Source: Schauerella fraxinea (lineage in GTDB: Bacteria; Pseudomonadota; Gammaproteobacteria; Burkholderiales; Burkholderiaceae_B). From it: DNA of 64,000 nucleotides. This document shows positions 1 to 8,276 of this stretch, piece by piece. The notes beneath the pieces are model-generated. The model searched no databases. It was given only the letters and a program-made list of their open reading frames with translations, and had not been told where the DNA came from. The stretch covers positions 868,001-932,000 of the forward strand of contig JAVDKK010000003.1 of NCBI GenBank assembly GCA_030849945.1. Direction: 5' to 3'. A program made the position numbers and the translations under genes. Each line of letters begins with the position of its first letter. Position 1 is the first letter of the stretch.

Positions 1-168
1 GCACAGTTGCCACTGGTTCTGCAAATCCCGGGCGGTGGCCGACGCGCGCTTGCTGATGCGTCATAAGGTCGAGCACAAGAAAGTGATCGAATCGGTGTCC
101 GCATTGACGCGGTCGTCGTATACAAAGTGGGTAGAGAACACCGAGACGCAGTAGGCGTTCAGCGCCTG
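1..168. other. Window edge, no recognised gene
   Basis: Several frames are open over this short stretch, including a plus-strand frame that ends at a TAG near 152 and minus-strand frames. None gave a protein I recognise. It may hold the end of a neighbouring gene cut by the window edge. I assign nothing here. Confidence 0.3.
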
Positions 169-1098
169 CTAGGCCAACGAGATATTCTCGCGCTTCTCAA
201 TCAGGAAGTCGCGTAACGCTCTCACTTTGGACGGCATCTGGTCGCGGGACGGCGAATAAAAATGAAATCCTGCGTGGTCGTAGGCCCACGTGCGCAGGAT
301 ACGAACCAGCCGGCCGTCCGCCAGCTCCGCTTGCAAGGCGATGTTCAAGCCCTGCATCAAACCAAGTCCTTGAACGGCCGCGCGCGTCATGCTCTGGTCG
401 TCATTCACGGTGAAATTGCCTGTCACTGACTGCGTGAAGTGCAGCTTCTTTTTGCCTGGATCGATGAAGTCCCACGGCCTGGCAGTGCCGCTTTTCGCGA
501 ACCGGTAGTTGATGCAGTTGTGCGCATGCAGATCTGCCGGCGTTTTGGGAATGCCATGCCGTTGGAGGTAGGCCGGCGCGCCCACGACCACCATGGCCAG
601 GGCCGGGCTGATCGGCGCGGCAACCACATGCTCGGCCAAGCTGCGCCCCAAGCGAATGCCGGCATCGCAGCCATCGGCAATGATGTTTGCGAGGGTATCG
701 TCCAGGATCAATTCGACGTGGATTTGGGGATACCGCGCGGTGAACGCTTCGAGATGCGGCTCCACCAGTACCCGGGCGGCCAGACGCGAACTGTTGACAC
801 GAATCAGGCCGGACGGCACATCGCGCGCCTCGTCAAGATTCTGAACCGCCCAGTCGATCTCGCCCAATGTGCGCCGTAGCGTGTCGAACAGCTGCTGACC
901 CGCTTCGGTTAACGACATATCGCGCGTGGTGCGGTAGAGCAACCGCACGCCCAACTGCCGCTCCAGCGCTTTGAGATTTTGCGACAAGGCCGCGCGCGAG
1001 ACGCCCATTTCCTCTGCTGCGCGCGTGAAGCTGCGGTGCTGGGCGATGCGCGCAAACCAGGCAAGGGAGGGGAGCAGGGCGGGATTCATGTGGGACAT
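169..1098 (-). CDS. LysR-family transcriptional regulator
   Basis: This encodes a 309-residue LysR-type regulator. Residues about 10-65 form the winged helix-turn-helix, with the typical pattern of an early SFTRAAEEMGVSRAALSQ helix pair followed by LGVRLLYRTTR. Residues about 95-300 are the periplasmic-binding-protein-like effector domain. The start is placed at the ATG at 1098 because the HTH begins shortly after it; an ATG at 1089 is nearly as good. Upstream sequence in frame shows no family similarity. The gene is divergent from the aldo/keto reductase operon 124 bases away, so it most likely regulates that operon, as is usual for LysR regulators. The inducer cannot be read from the sequence. 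Confidence 0.9.
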   Translation of the reverse strand: MSHMNPALLPSLAWFARIAQHRSFTRAAEEMGVSRAALSQNLKALERQLGVRLLYRTTRDMSLTEAGQQLFDTLRRTLGEIDWAVQNLDEARDVPSGLIRVNSSRLAARVLVEPHLEAFTARYPQIHVELILDDTLANIIADGCDAGIRLGRSLAEHVVAAPISPALAMVVVGAPAYLQRHGIPKTPADLHAHNCINYRFAKSGTARPWDFIDPGKKKLHFTQSVTGNFTVNDDQSMTRAAVQGLGLMQGLNIALQAELADGRLVRILRTWAYDHAGFHFYSPSRDQMPSKVRALRDFLIEKRENISLA

Positions 1099-1176
1099 TG
1101 TAAAGCTGGGATTACCACTGATGTCAGTTTTGTGGTCTTCTTTATTTCCAATCACCTGCGTAGCATCTGGGCTTCC

Positions 1177-1199
1177 GAGTGAGGCAAGTCTCCTCACTC
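1177..1199. promoter_or_regulatory. Perfect 8-bp inverted repeat, candidate operator
   Basis: GAGTGAGG (1177-1184) and CCTCACTC (1192-1199) form a perfect inverted repeat with a 7-base spacer. It lies between the divergent LysR gene and the aldo/keto reductase, 22 bases before the reductase ATG. It could be a regulator-binding site or a stem-loop in the 5' untranslated region. The function is inferred from position only. Confidence 0.4.
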
Positions 1200-1221
1200 A
1201 CGATTTCTCTTGGAGCACGCG

Positions 1222-2238
1222 ATGCGCATGCGCAGATTGGGCAACAGCGGTTTGTTCGTTTCCGAGCTGTGCTTCGGCGCAATGACGTTCGGAGGGGCTG
1301 ACGGGCTGTGGGGCCAGGTTGGCAAGCTCGGTCAGGATGATGCCGACGCGCTCGTGAGATCGGCGATCGATTCCGGCATCACGTTTTTCGATACGGCCAA
1401 TGTGTACGCCGACGGACGTAGCGAAACGATCCTCGGTCAGTCACTCCGCAATCTTGGTGTGCCGCGCGACGATGTGGTGATTGCCACCAAAGTGGCGTCC
1501 GCCATGGGTGAAGGGCCGAATCGGCGCGGCGCTTCACGCCGTCATGTGTTGAGCGAATGCCGGGCGAGCACAGTACGGTTGGGCCTGGACCATATCGACC
1601 TCTATCAGATCCACGCGTTCGATCCGGGCACGCCGATCGAAGAGACGCTCGAAGCGCTGGATACCCTGGTTCGTGCCGGAGACGTGCGCTACGTGGGCTT
1701 ATCGAACTGGGCTGCCTGGCAAGTCATGAAGGCGCTCGGCATCGGCCGGGCGCGCGGGCTGGCGCCGATCGTTTCGCTGCAGGCGTACTACACGTTGGTA
1801 GGCCGCGACGTAGAGCGCGAGCTTGTGCCGATGCTGACGTCGGAGCAGGTGGGCCTGATCGTATGGAGCCCACTGGCGGGCGGCTATCTCACCAGCAAGT
1901 ATGCCGCAGGGGCAAGTGCTGTCGATGGCCGGTTGCAGACGCTGGATTTTCCACCGATCGATCGCCAGCGTGGCGACCCATTGATCGGCGTATTGAAAGC
2001 GACTGCAGCCAAACATGACGCCACGCCGGGTCAGATCGCCATCTCATGGCTGCTGCATCAGCCCGTGGTGACGTCAGTCATTCTGGGCGCCAAGCATGTT
2101 GCCCAACTTCAAGAGAACGTAGGCGCGGCGGCGATCCGCCTGGACGACGCCGACCTGCAGAAACTGAACGCAGTGAGCACGCTGCCGATCGAGTATCCCG
2201 GCTGGCTGCTCGATCGCCGCGACGATCGGCGCGCTTGA
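1222..2238 (+). CDS. Aldo/keto reductase
   Basis: This is a 338-residue cytoplasmic NADPH-dependent aldo/keto reductase of the (beta/alpha)8 barrel type. The catalytic tetrad is visible as D57, Y62, K90 and H131. The start is the ATG at 1222, because GGAG at 1212-1215 sits six bases upstream; a TTG at 1210 in the same frame overlaps that ribosome-binding site and is less likely. The gene is first in a likely operon with the Gfo/Idh/MocA gene and the SDR downstream. Three oxidoreductases in a row under a divergent LysR gene suggest a small sugar, sugar-acid or xenobiotic catabolic unit. The substrate is unknown. Confidence 0.92.
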   Translation: MRMRRLGNSGLFVSELCFGAMTFGGADGLWGQVGKLGQDDADALVRSAIDSGITFFDTANVYADGRSETILGQSLRNLGVPRDDVVIATKVASAMGEGPNRRGASRRHVLSECRASTVRLGLDHIDLYQIHAFDPGTPIEETLEALDTLVRAGDVRYVGLSNWAAWQVMKALGIGRARGLAPIVSLQAYYTLVGRDVERELVPMLTSEQVGLIVWSPLAGGYLTSKYAAGASAVDGRLQTLDFPPIDRQRGDPLIGVLKATAAKHDATPGQIAISWLLHQPVVTSVILGAKHVAQLQENVGAAAIRLDDADLQKLNAVSTLPIEYPGWLLDRRDDRRA

Positions 2239-2284
2239 AAGCGGTCGATCGTCATCCATCCCTTTCTCATTTCTCTGGATTTCC

Positions 2285-3445
2285 ATGACATCCAATCGAC
2301 TACGCGTGGGCATCATCGGTGCCGATACAAAAGCAAGCTGGGCGGGTGCCTCTCACATTCCCGCCATCGACGCGCATCCTGGGCTGATGCTCGCCGCCGT
2401 CGCAACCCGGCATGCGGAAAGTGCGCAGGCCGCTGGCGAGGCTTTCGAGGCCGAACGCTGGTACGCCAACCCGTACGAACTCATCGACGACAAGACGATC
2501 GATATCGTGACGATCGCGGTCAAGGTGCCGGCGCATCGCGACTTGGTGTTCGCTGCGCTCAAAGCGAACAAGGCCGTGTATTGCGAGGCGCCGTTAGGTG
2601 TGTCTCTCAACGAGACCAGGGAAATGGCAGGGGCTGCGGGCGGCTTGCACACTGCGATCGGATTGCAGGGGCGTCTGAATCCTGCGGTGCGGCGTGCAAT
2701 TGAAATCATCGCCTTGGGCAAGCTTGGCAAACTGCTGTCGGCGCGTGTGAAAGCCACCACGTTCGGGTTTGGACCGCAATCGCTCAAGGCGTACGACTAC
2801 TTCAATAAGGCGGCTTCCGGCGCGAGCTTCCTCACGATCACTACTGCACATGTGCTGGACATCGTGGAAGCAGTGCTCGGAAACATCGTGGAAGTCGATG
2901 CGCGTACCGAATTGCTGTGGCCGGAGATCGAATTGACCGATACCGGGGAGACGTCCGTGCGCGAGATTCCTGATCACGTCGACCTCATCGGCAAGACAGC
3001 CGCGGGTGCAGTGGTATCGGTGCAAGCGTTGGCGGGCGTACCGGAGCATGACGCGCAATTCAGTTTTGAAATTCGTGGCTCGCTGGGGGTATTGACGCTC
3101 ACCGGCAATCACCTCGCTGGCGTACAGGTCGGCGACTTGACATTGTCGGCAAGCGTGGCCTTCAACCCACCCGATCGGCCGATTGCGAACGGCGTGGGGC
3201 CCACAGCGGCGTCGTTCTGGGCGGGCGCTGCGATCAATGTGGGTGAGGTGTACGCCAGTCTTGTGCATGACATCACGGCAGGCACCTTCATCACACCCGG
3301 CTTTACGCACGCCGTTCACAACCTGCAGTTGATCGAGGCCGTGAAGCGTGCCGCGCAGACCGGGACGCGGCAACGCTTGCCCGGTGAGCCGACGCGTTTG
3401 CATATCCAACCTTACTTCTCTCAAGGAAATAGTCATGCAGCATGA
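2285..3445 (+). CDS. Gfo/Idh/MocA-family oxidoreductase (Gal80-like branch)
   Basis: The 386-residue protein has an N-terminal Rossmann fold starting near residue 7 (GIIGAD) and a C-terminal alpha/beta domain from about residue 125, as in the Gfo/Idh/MocA NAD(P)-dependent dehydrogenases. The usual EKP signature appears as E101-A102-P103 followed by LG, so the conserved lysine is replaced by alanine. A similar replacement is seen in Gal80-like members, some of which bind the nucleotide without catalysis. The gene follows the aldo/keto reductase after 46 bases, and its last 11 bases overlap the SDR, indicating one operon. The substrate is not known. Confidence 0.88.
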   Translation: MTSNRLRVGIIGADTKASWAGASHIPAIDAHPGLMLAAVATRHAESAQAAGEAFEAERWYANPYELIDDKTIDIVTIAVKVPAHRDLVFAALKANKAVYCEAPLGVSLNETREMAGAAGGLHTAIGLQGRLNPAVRRAIEIIALGKLGKLLSARVKATTFGFGPQSLKAYDYFNKAASGASFLTITTAHVLDIVEAVLGNIVEVDARTELLWPEIELTDTGETSVREIPDHVDLIGKTAAGAVVSVQALAGVPEHDAQFSFEIRGSLGVLTLTGNHLAGVQVGDLTLSASVAFNPPDRPIANGVGPTAASFWAGAAINVGEVYASLVHDITAGTFITPGFTHAVHNLQLIEAVKRAAQTGTRQRLPGEPTRLHIQPYFSQGNSHAA

Positions 3446-4319
3446 CAATGAACCAGGCATTACCCGGCGCAAGATGATGGTGGGTGCGACGGCTGGGTTG
3501 GCGGCGATGGCGGCATCGTCCATGGCCCAGGCAGCTCAGGAACCCGGCGCGAGCGCTCAGCGTGGCGCAGGCCTTCGCGTGCAGGATTTGATCGGCAAGC
3601 GGGCGTTGGTGACCGGCGCCTCGCGCGGCATCGGCGCAGGCATCGCGGTGGCCCTCGCCGATCGGGGCGCCGATGTGACCTTTACTTATCGGGAATCGAC
3701 CGAGAAAGCGGCCAACGTGGTTCGCGAGATTCAGGCCCGAGGCCGCAAGGGATTGGCCATTCGAGCGGACAGCGCCGATCCGGCGGCGGTAACGAGGTCG
3801 ATCGACGAGACGGTGGCGTTTCTTGGCGGCATCGACATCCTCGTCAACAATGTCGGCATCGCGCGCTCCGGTCCGCTCGCGCAGATGAGCTTTGCAGACA
3901 TCGACGCGGTGTTGAACGTAAATGCGCGCGCGGCAGCGCTGGCCGCGCAGGCTGCCATCCCACACCTGAAGGCGGGCGGCAGAATCATCACCATCGGTTC
4001 GTGCCTGGCCGAACGCGTGCCGTATCCCAATTTGACGGTGTATTCGATGTCCAAGTCGGCATTGCTGGCGTTTACGCGCGGCTTGGCGCGCGAGCTCGGG
4101 CCTCAGGCGATTACGGTCAATCTGGTTCAACCCGGACCAATCGACACCGATCAAAATCCGGCCGATGGAGAATGGGCAGAACCAAATCGCCGGTTGACGT
4201 CGCTGGGGCGCTACGGCAATCCGGCCGACATTGCGGCTGCCGTGACGTTTCTGGCAAGTCCAGCTGCACAGTTCATGACGGGGTCGGTAATGACGGTGGA
4301 TGCGGGATTCAACGCGTGA
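3435..4319 (+). CDS. SDR-family oxidoreductase with Tat-type signal sequence
   Basis: This 294-residue protein is a classical short-chain dehydrogenase/reductase. The nucleotide motif GASRGIG starts at residue 61, NNVG lies at about 138-141, and the catalytic residues are S189, Y203 and K207. Ahead of the enzyme domain is an N-terminus with two arginines at residues 11-12 followed by a hydrophobic stretch and AQA, which looks like a twin-arginine signal. The ATG at 3435 is chosen because AAGGA at about 3423-3427 precedes it and because the Tat-like segment begins there. It overlaps the end of the Gfo/Idh gene by 11 bases. Export of a cofactor-bound SDR through Tat is an inference. Confidence 0.88.
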   Translation: MQHDNEPGITRRKMMVGATAGLAAMAASSMAQAAQEPGASAQRGAGLRVQDLIGKRALVTGASRGIGAGIAVALADRGADVTFTYRESTEKAANVVREIQARGRKGLAIRADSADPAAVTRSIDETVAFLGGIDILVNNVGIARSGPLAQMSFADIDAVLNVNARAAALAAQAAIPHLKAGGRIITIGSCLAERVPYPNLTVYSMSKSALLAFTRGLARELGPQAITVNLVQPGPIDTDQNPADGEWAEPNRRLTSLGRYGNPADIAAAVTFLASPAAQFMTGSVMTVDAGFNA

Positions 4320-4560
4320 TGCGATGCTTGGCATCAAGTTGATGCTGCGGGGATTGCACACAAGTGTGGTGTTGCAGCCTGACTTCGGCTGACGGGTAAT
4401 TTGACGCAGATTCCACTTCATTACGTCTACAGTCGCGTTCGATAGCACAGTGTTAATGATCGCACCACGCAATCCACATTGATAACCTGTAGCTCGACGC
4501 CGATCGTTTGCTTCCGGCGTCTGGCATTCCAATACGCTGCTGCTCAAACCGGTCGAACGC
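4320..4560. other. Intergenic region, no gene seen
   Basis: This stretch separates the SDR from the small lipoprotein gene. It should contain the lipoprotein promoter, but I could not identify convincing promoter boxes, a terminator hairpin or a supported reading frame. Confidence 0.4.
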
Positions 4561-4848
4561 GTGCAAATAAATTATCTGACGGTGAAACGAAGTGGTTTGG
4601 CGCTGCTCTTTCTCGCGCTGGTGTCGGGATGTGCCTCGAGCGGATCCGGCAGCGCTTCGGGCGCGGATGCGAGCCCGGCAGAAAGTCCCAAAACACCCAT
4701 AGCGTCCGCGACCAATGCATGCAAGGGCAATCGCAACGCCTGCAAGTACGAGGGCGCTTACGAGCGGGGAGAAGCAAACTATGCGGAGCTGGAAGCCAAG
4801 CGTCTTAACCAGACTGCGCTGCAGCGCTTTCGCGACTCGATGAAATAG
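4561..4848 (+). CDS. Small lipoprotein, hypothetical
   Basis: This encodes up to 95 residues. A short basic start, a hydrophobic core and the lipobox LVSGC mark it as a lipoprotein anchored through that cysteine. The mature part is Ser/Ala-rich at first. It then contains two cysteines (ACKGNRNACKYEG) and a charged C-terminal helix. The start is uncertain: GTG at 4561 is the longest option, while GTG at 4582 gives a more typical MKRSG-type signal peptide, and neither has a strong ribosome-binding site. The base composition resembles the GC-rich flank, so it is probably not part of the Hxs insert that follows. Its function is unknown. Confidence 0.6.
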   Translation: MQINYLTVKRSGLALLFLALVSGCASSGSGSASGADASPAESPKTPIASATNACKGNRNACKYEGAYERGEANYAELEAKRLNQTALQRFRDSMK

Positions 4849-5377
4849 TGCCGTCGATTGCCCAAGTCAGAACGTAGGCAATTGACATCGCATCTGCCCT
4901 GATCGCACGACACGCCAAATCAGGTTGCTGACTATCGCCGCGAACATTGCCTATAAGTTGCAGTGCACAAGCTCGCTTACTTTATCCGTGCGCAGACAGC
5001 ACGACTCGGATGCTACCGAGGCCGCCCCCTCAGTACCTCAATATCCATCGCGGATCACGCACAAATGCCTTTCTCTGTTAAATCTGCGATACGCCCAGTG
5101 TTTACCTGATGAGGTCGTCGTGAATTTTGGCCTGGCAGGCGAATGCAGACACTTAGAAAAGTACCAAAATTCACTGCAGGGATTCCACGCACCGACTCGG
5201 ACCATCACAACGTCAATGCAATTTGTGTCGGTGGGGTTGTGGCGTTGATTCCACGAAATCATATTCACTTTCAGTCGACGACAATAAAGCAAGGCAGCAG
5301 TAAGTAAGGAGTATTATGATTCTATTCGTTACATAAAGCATTCCTGAACCAGCGGTTCGTTTGAGCTAATCCAATCA
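4849..5377. other. AT-richer intergenic region upstream of the Hxs operon
   Basis: These 529 bases contain no reading frame that I can assign to a family. Open frames at about 4925-5248 (+) and 5038-5292 (-) have atypical composition and no recognisable domain. The base composition falls here relative to the left flank, so the edge of the inserted segment probably lies in this region. A strong AAGGAG-type site at about 5306-5311 followed by a six-codon frame (5316-5336) lies shortly before hxsD. The Hxs promoter must be here, but I could not define its boxes. Confidence 0.4.
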
Positions 5378-5713
5378 ATGTCTAATAGCCCGTATATAGA
5401 GCGGCAGATAACGCTCTTCTTTGATAAGTGCGAGGACGAGTGGCTGGCCGTAGATGTGGATTTAACCAATTTCACAAAGGCTGACGTGGAATTTGCTAAA
5501 TCGATCGCAACAAAGTCGTTCCAGCGATTGGGGAAGGGCAGTATTCGTTCGCATGGCACTGATAGCGACAGAGATCGATCGCGGGCTCGGACTGTTTTCT
5601 GTGAGGTCCTTAGCGATATAGACGACCGCCGCAAGACCGAGATGCATTTCGCTGACGAAATTAGCGCACACGTTGATGATGTTTTGAAGCAGGCATGCGG
5701 GGGTGTGCTTTGA
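5378..5713 (+). CDS. hxsD: Probable His-Xaa-Ser system protein HxsD
   Basis: This encodes a small acidic protein of 111 residues without signal peptide or membrane segment. It is the first gene of the Hxs operon and occupies the place of the short partner protein HxsD found with the two radical SAM enzymes. The N-terminal part alternates hydrophobic and charged residues in a beta-strand-like pattern, followed by a helix around residues 33-48 and a charged C-terminal half. The assignment rests on size and gene order more than on motifs. The ATG at 5378 is the first start after an in-frame stop, but no clear ribosome-binding site precedes it. By analogy to small partners of peptide-modifying radical SAM enzymes it could present the substrate, which is inference. 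Confidence 0.62.
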   Translation: MSNSPYIERQITLFFDKCEDEWLAVDVDLTNFTKADVEFAKSIATKSFQRLGKGSIRSHGTDSDRDRSRARTVFCEVLSDIDDRRKTEMHFADEISAHVDDVLKQACGGVL

Positions 5714-7152
5714 ATTATCGGCAAACCGTTTTGCCTTACAAAGTGCGAGCACTGGCTGACGGTACGCGGTTAGGGATAAGTTCATCGGGAGACTTTGCGT
5801 TTTTGAGTCCTGAAGATCTGTCATTTTTAGATGGGGTAGGCGCTACCCCTTCCCTCGAACGGCTCGCAGAGCTTCAGTCTCGATTTTTCGTTTCTTCTTC
5901 CGCTCCAAGTTCAGGTACACGCCGGCTGCTCAGGTCACGAAAAGCAGCGAAACGGGAAGCGGTTCAAAAGGGGCCGGCGCTCCACATTATTGTGCCCACG
6001 TTGCAGTGCGACCATTCATGCCAATACTGCCAGGTTAGTCGATCGCTAGAGGACGTTAGCCATACAATTTCTGACTCAGATCTGCGACTCGCTTGCGACT
6101 CCATCTTTCAGAGCGGTGCTGATTCACTGACGGTTGAGTTCCAAGGAGGCGATCCTCTTTTGCGCTTCGACCTAGTAAAAAAGGCAATCGTGCAGATCAC
6201 TGAACGGAATGCGGTTGAACGTCGGCGTATTCGCTTCGTTGTCGCGTCTACGCTCCATCAGCTGAATAGGGAGATGTGTGAGTTCTTCAGCGTTCACGGC
6301 GTTTATCTCTCAACCAGCATCGATGGGCCGCAGCATCTGCACGATAGAAATCGGCCGATTGCTAGCCGAGATGCCTATGCAAAAACGATGCAAGGTGTTC
6401 TCCTCGCACGCGAAATGCTGGGGCATGACTCCGTATCGGCGCTAATGACATCAACGAAGCTCTCTCTTTCGTCTCCGACGGAAATCGTAGACGAGTATGT
6501 TCGACTGGGATTCCAGGATATCTTTATTCGACCATTGAGTAGCTACGGATTTGCGAAGCGCAATCAGGCCACCTTGGGCTATTCGATCGAGGATTTCCGG
6601 ACTTTTTATCAACAAGCATTTGAGCGGGTTTTGTACTGGAACAACAAGGGCGTAAAGCTTCGCGAGGTGTATGCGTCGATTTTGCTCAACAAAATTTTGT
6701 CGAGCTTTGACAGCGGATATGTTGACCTGCAGAGTACATCAGGGGCTGGAATTGGCGCGTTGGTTTACAACTACGACGGGTACGTTTATCCCAGCGACGA
6801 AGCGCGCATGCTGGGCGAAATGGGAGACCATTCGCTTAGGTTGGGACGAATTGGGGATTCGCTAACGAGCTTGTTGCACGCACCGATTCAGCGGGATTTG
6901 ATCAAGGCGAGCCTTGTCGATTATGTGCCTGGGTGTCGGACCTGTGCTTACAACCAGTTTTGCGCTCCAAATCCCGTGGACGCTCAGGCGCAATTTGGTT
7001 CCCCCTTCGCGCCTGTTGCACTTACGGAGCACTGCCAGCGCCATCTGTGGATGTTCGATTTTTTTTACACGCAATTGCGCGTGGCTGACGAGACCACCCT
7101 GGACTTATTTTACGATTGGGCGGCCCCGACAGGTGATGCGGAAAGTTCATGA
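5695..7152 (+). CDS. hxsB: His-Xaa-Ser system radical SAM protein HxsB
   Basis: This is a 485-residue radical SAM enzyme. The 4Fe-4S cluster motif C-x3-C-x2-C is C105, C109 and C112 (CDHSCQYC). The C-terminus has a SPASM-like cysteine cluster, C414-x2-C417-x5-C423 with a further C447. This layout is typical of peptide-modifying maturases and matches HxsB of the His-Xaa-Ser system. It is predicted to modify the His/Ser-rich repeat of HxsA. The ATG at 5695 overlaps hxsD by 19 bases; TTG at 5710, fused to the hxsD stop as TTGA and preceded by a run of five Gs, is a good alternative start. Composition is AT-richer than the flanking genes. Confidence 0.88.
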   Translation: MRGCALNYRQTVLPYKVRALADGTRLGISSSGDFAFLSPEDLSFLDGVGATPSLERLAELQSRFFVSSSAPSSGTRRLLRSRKAAKREAVQKGPALHIIVPTLQCDHSCQYCQVSRSLEDVSHTISDSDLRLACDSIFQSGADSLTVEFQGGDPLLRFDLVKKAIVQITERNAVERRRIRFVVASTLHQLNREMCEFFSVHGVYLSTSIDGPQHLHDRNRPIASRDAYAKTMQGVLLAREMLGHDSVSALMTSTKLSLSSPTEIVDEYVRLGFQDIFIRPLSSYGFAKRNQATLGYSIEDFRTFYQQAFERVLYWNNKGVKLREVYASILLNKILSSFDSGYVDLQSTSGAGIGALVYNYDGYVYPSDEARMLGEMGDHSLRLGRIGDSLTSLLHAPIQRDLIKASLVDYVPGCRTCAYNQFCAPNPVDAQAQFGSPFAPVALTEHCQRHLWMFDFFYTQLRVADETTLDLFYDWAAPTGDAESS

Positions 7153-8276
7153 GAAAGGCACGAATCTCCTTAGATACTCGAGCGCTCTCGGGGGTCGCAC
7201 TCGTCGTAAGCCTTGATAGATTAGCAACGACTTGGCACCCGGATCGACACTATCTGATACTGGTTTCAGATGATGCAGCAAAGACGACCATAGACAGATT
7301 GCGAATTGCGGGTGCAGATAACATTGGATGGGTCTGCTCAGATGAATTGATTGATGGTGACGTCGTCTCGCCTCTGGCGAGCAGAGACGTTGCGGTAGTG
7401 CTGTTTCGGCCATCAGACATGCATCATTCGTTGCTACTCACCAATCGCTGCAATAGCTATTGCCTGATGTGTTCGCAACCTCCAACCACAAATGCCGACG
7501 ACTGGTTGGTTCAAGAAGCAATCGATGTCATCCGTCACATTGAAGCATCACCGTCAGTTCTAGGATTAAGTGGAGGCGAACCTCTGTTGCTGGGGCGGGC
7601 ACTCCGAGTGGTGATCGACGCCGTTGCTCAGTACCATCCCAACACCCGCATAGAGGTGCTCACAAATGCTCGACTCTTCAGCAATGCAGAGCTCGCTGAA
7701 CAGTTGCTCGATGAGATCTCGTCTAATGTGACTTGGCTTATACCGTTATACGGACATGCAGATTACCTGCACGATTTCGTGGTGCAAGCGCCCGGGGCTT
7801 TCGATCAGACAATAGCTGGCCTCTTGAATCTTCGAGAGTGGGAGCAGGCGGTCCAGCTTCGAATTGTCTTGATTGAGCCAGTGCTTAAGGTTTTGCCTGA
7901 GCTCGCTGCGTTTATCGGTCGAAACGTTCCTTTCGTTCGCGAAGTGGCAATGATGGCTTGTGAGCCCATTGGATTTGCGCTCGCCAATAGCGCGCACTGT
8001 TCAGTTGATCTCGTTGAGTGGGAGCTGGTGCTGGGATCAGCCGCCACATCATTACGCCGACACCGTGTGCCGTTTCTCTTTATGAACTTGCCCTTGTGCG
8101 CCTTGCCACCCAGCCTCCGATCGTATGCACATCGAAGCATCTCCGATTGGAAAAATGTCTTCGCTGCCGAGTGCTCATCCTGCGTTGTCAAGGATGACTG
8201 CTCTGGGCTCTTCGCGTGGCACGAGAGAGGCTGGAAACCCACAAATATAAAAGCACTGCAGGAGATATTTTCTTGA
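7149..8276 (+). CDS. hxsC: His-Xaa-Ser system radical SAM protein HxsC
   Basis: This is the second radical SAM protein of the operon, 375 residues. The cluster motif is C101-x3-C105-x2-C108 (CNSYCLMC), followed by a glycine-rich SGGEPLLLG segment near residue 139 that fits the SAM-binding GGEP motif. A shorter C-terminal cluster, C342-x2-C345-x5-C351, could hold an auxiliary iron-sulfur centre. Roughly 90 residues precede the barrel, as in the HxsC family. Its ATG overlaps the hxsB stop as ATGA, indicating translational coupling. Tandem radical SAM proteins beside a repeat protein are the hallmark of the His-Xaa-Ser system; which residues each enzyme modifies is not known. Confidence 0.88.
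   Translation: MRKARISLDTRALSGVALVVSLDRLATTWHPDRHYLILVSDDAAKTTIDRLRIAGADNIGWVCSDELIDGDVVSPLASRDVAVVLFRPSDMHHSLLLTNRCNSYCLMCSQPPTTNADDWLVQEAIDVIRHIEASPSVLGLSGGEPLLLGRALRVVIDAVAQYHPNTRIEVLTNARLFSNAELAEQLLDEISSNVTWLIPLYGHADYLHDFVVQAPGAFDQTIAGLLNLREWEQAVQLRIVLIEPVLKVLPELAAFIGRNVPFVREVAMMACEPIGFALANSAHCSVDLVEWELVLGSAATSLRRHRVPFLFMNLPLCALPPSLRSYAHRSISDWKNVFAAECSSCVVKDDCSGLFAWHERGWKPTNIKALQEIFS

Noticed and set aside
2594..4547. Long minus-strand frames opposite the Gfo/Idh and SDR genes
   Set aside because: They are rich in Arg and His, lack domains, and mirror the codon structure of well-supported plus-strand genes.
4925..5292. Open frames on both strands between the lipoprotein and hxsD
   Set aside because: Neither has a recognisable domain, a good ribosome-binding site or gene-like composition, and they overlap each other.
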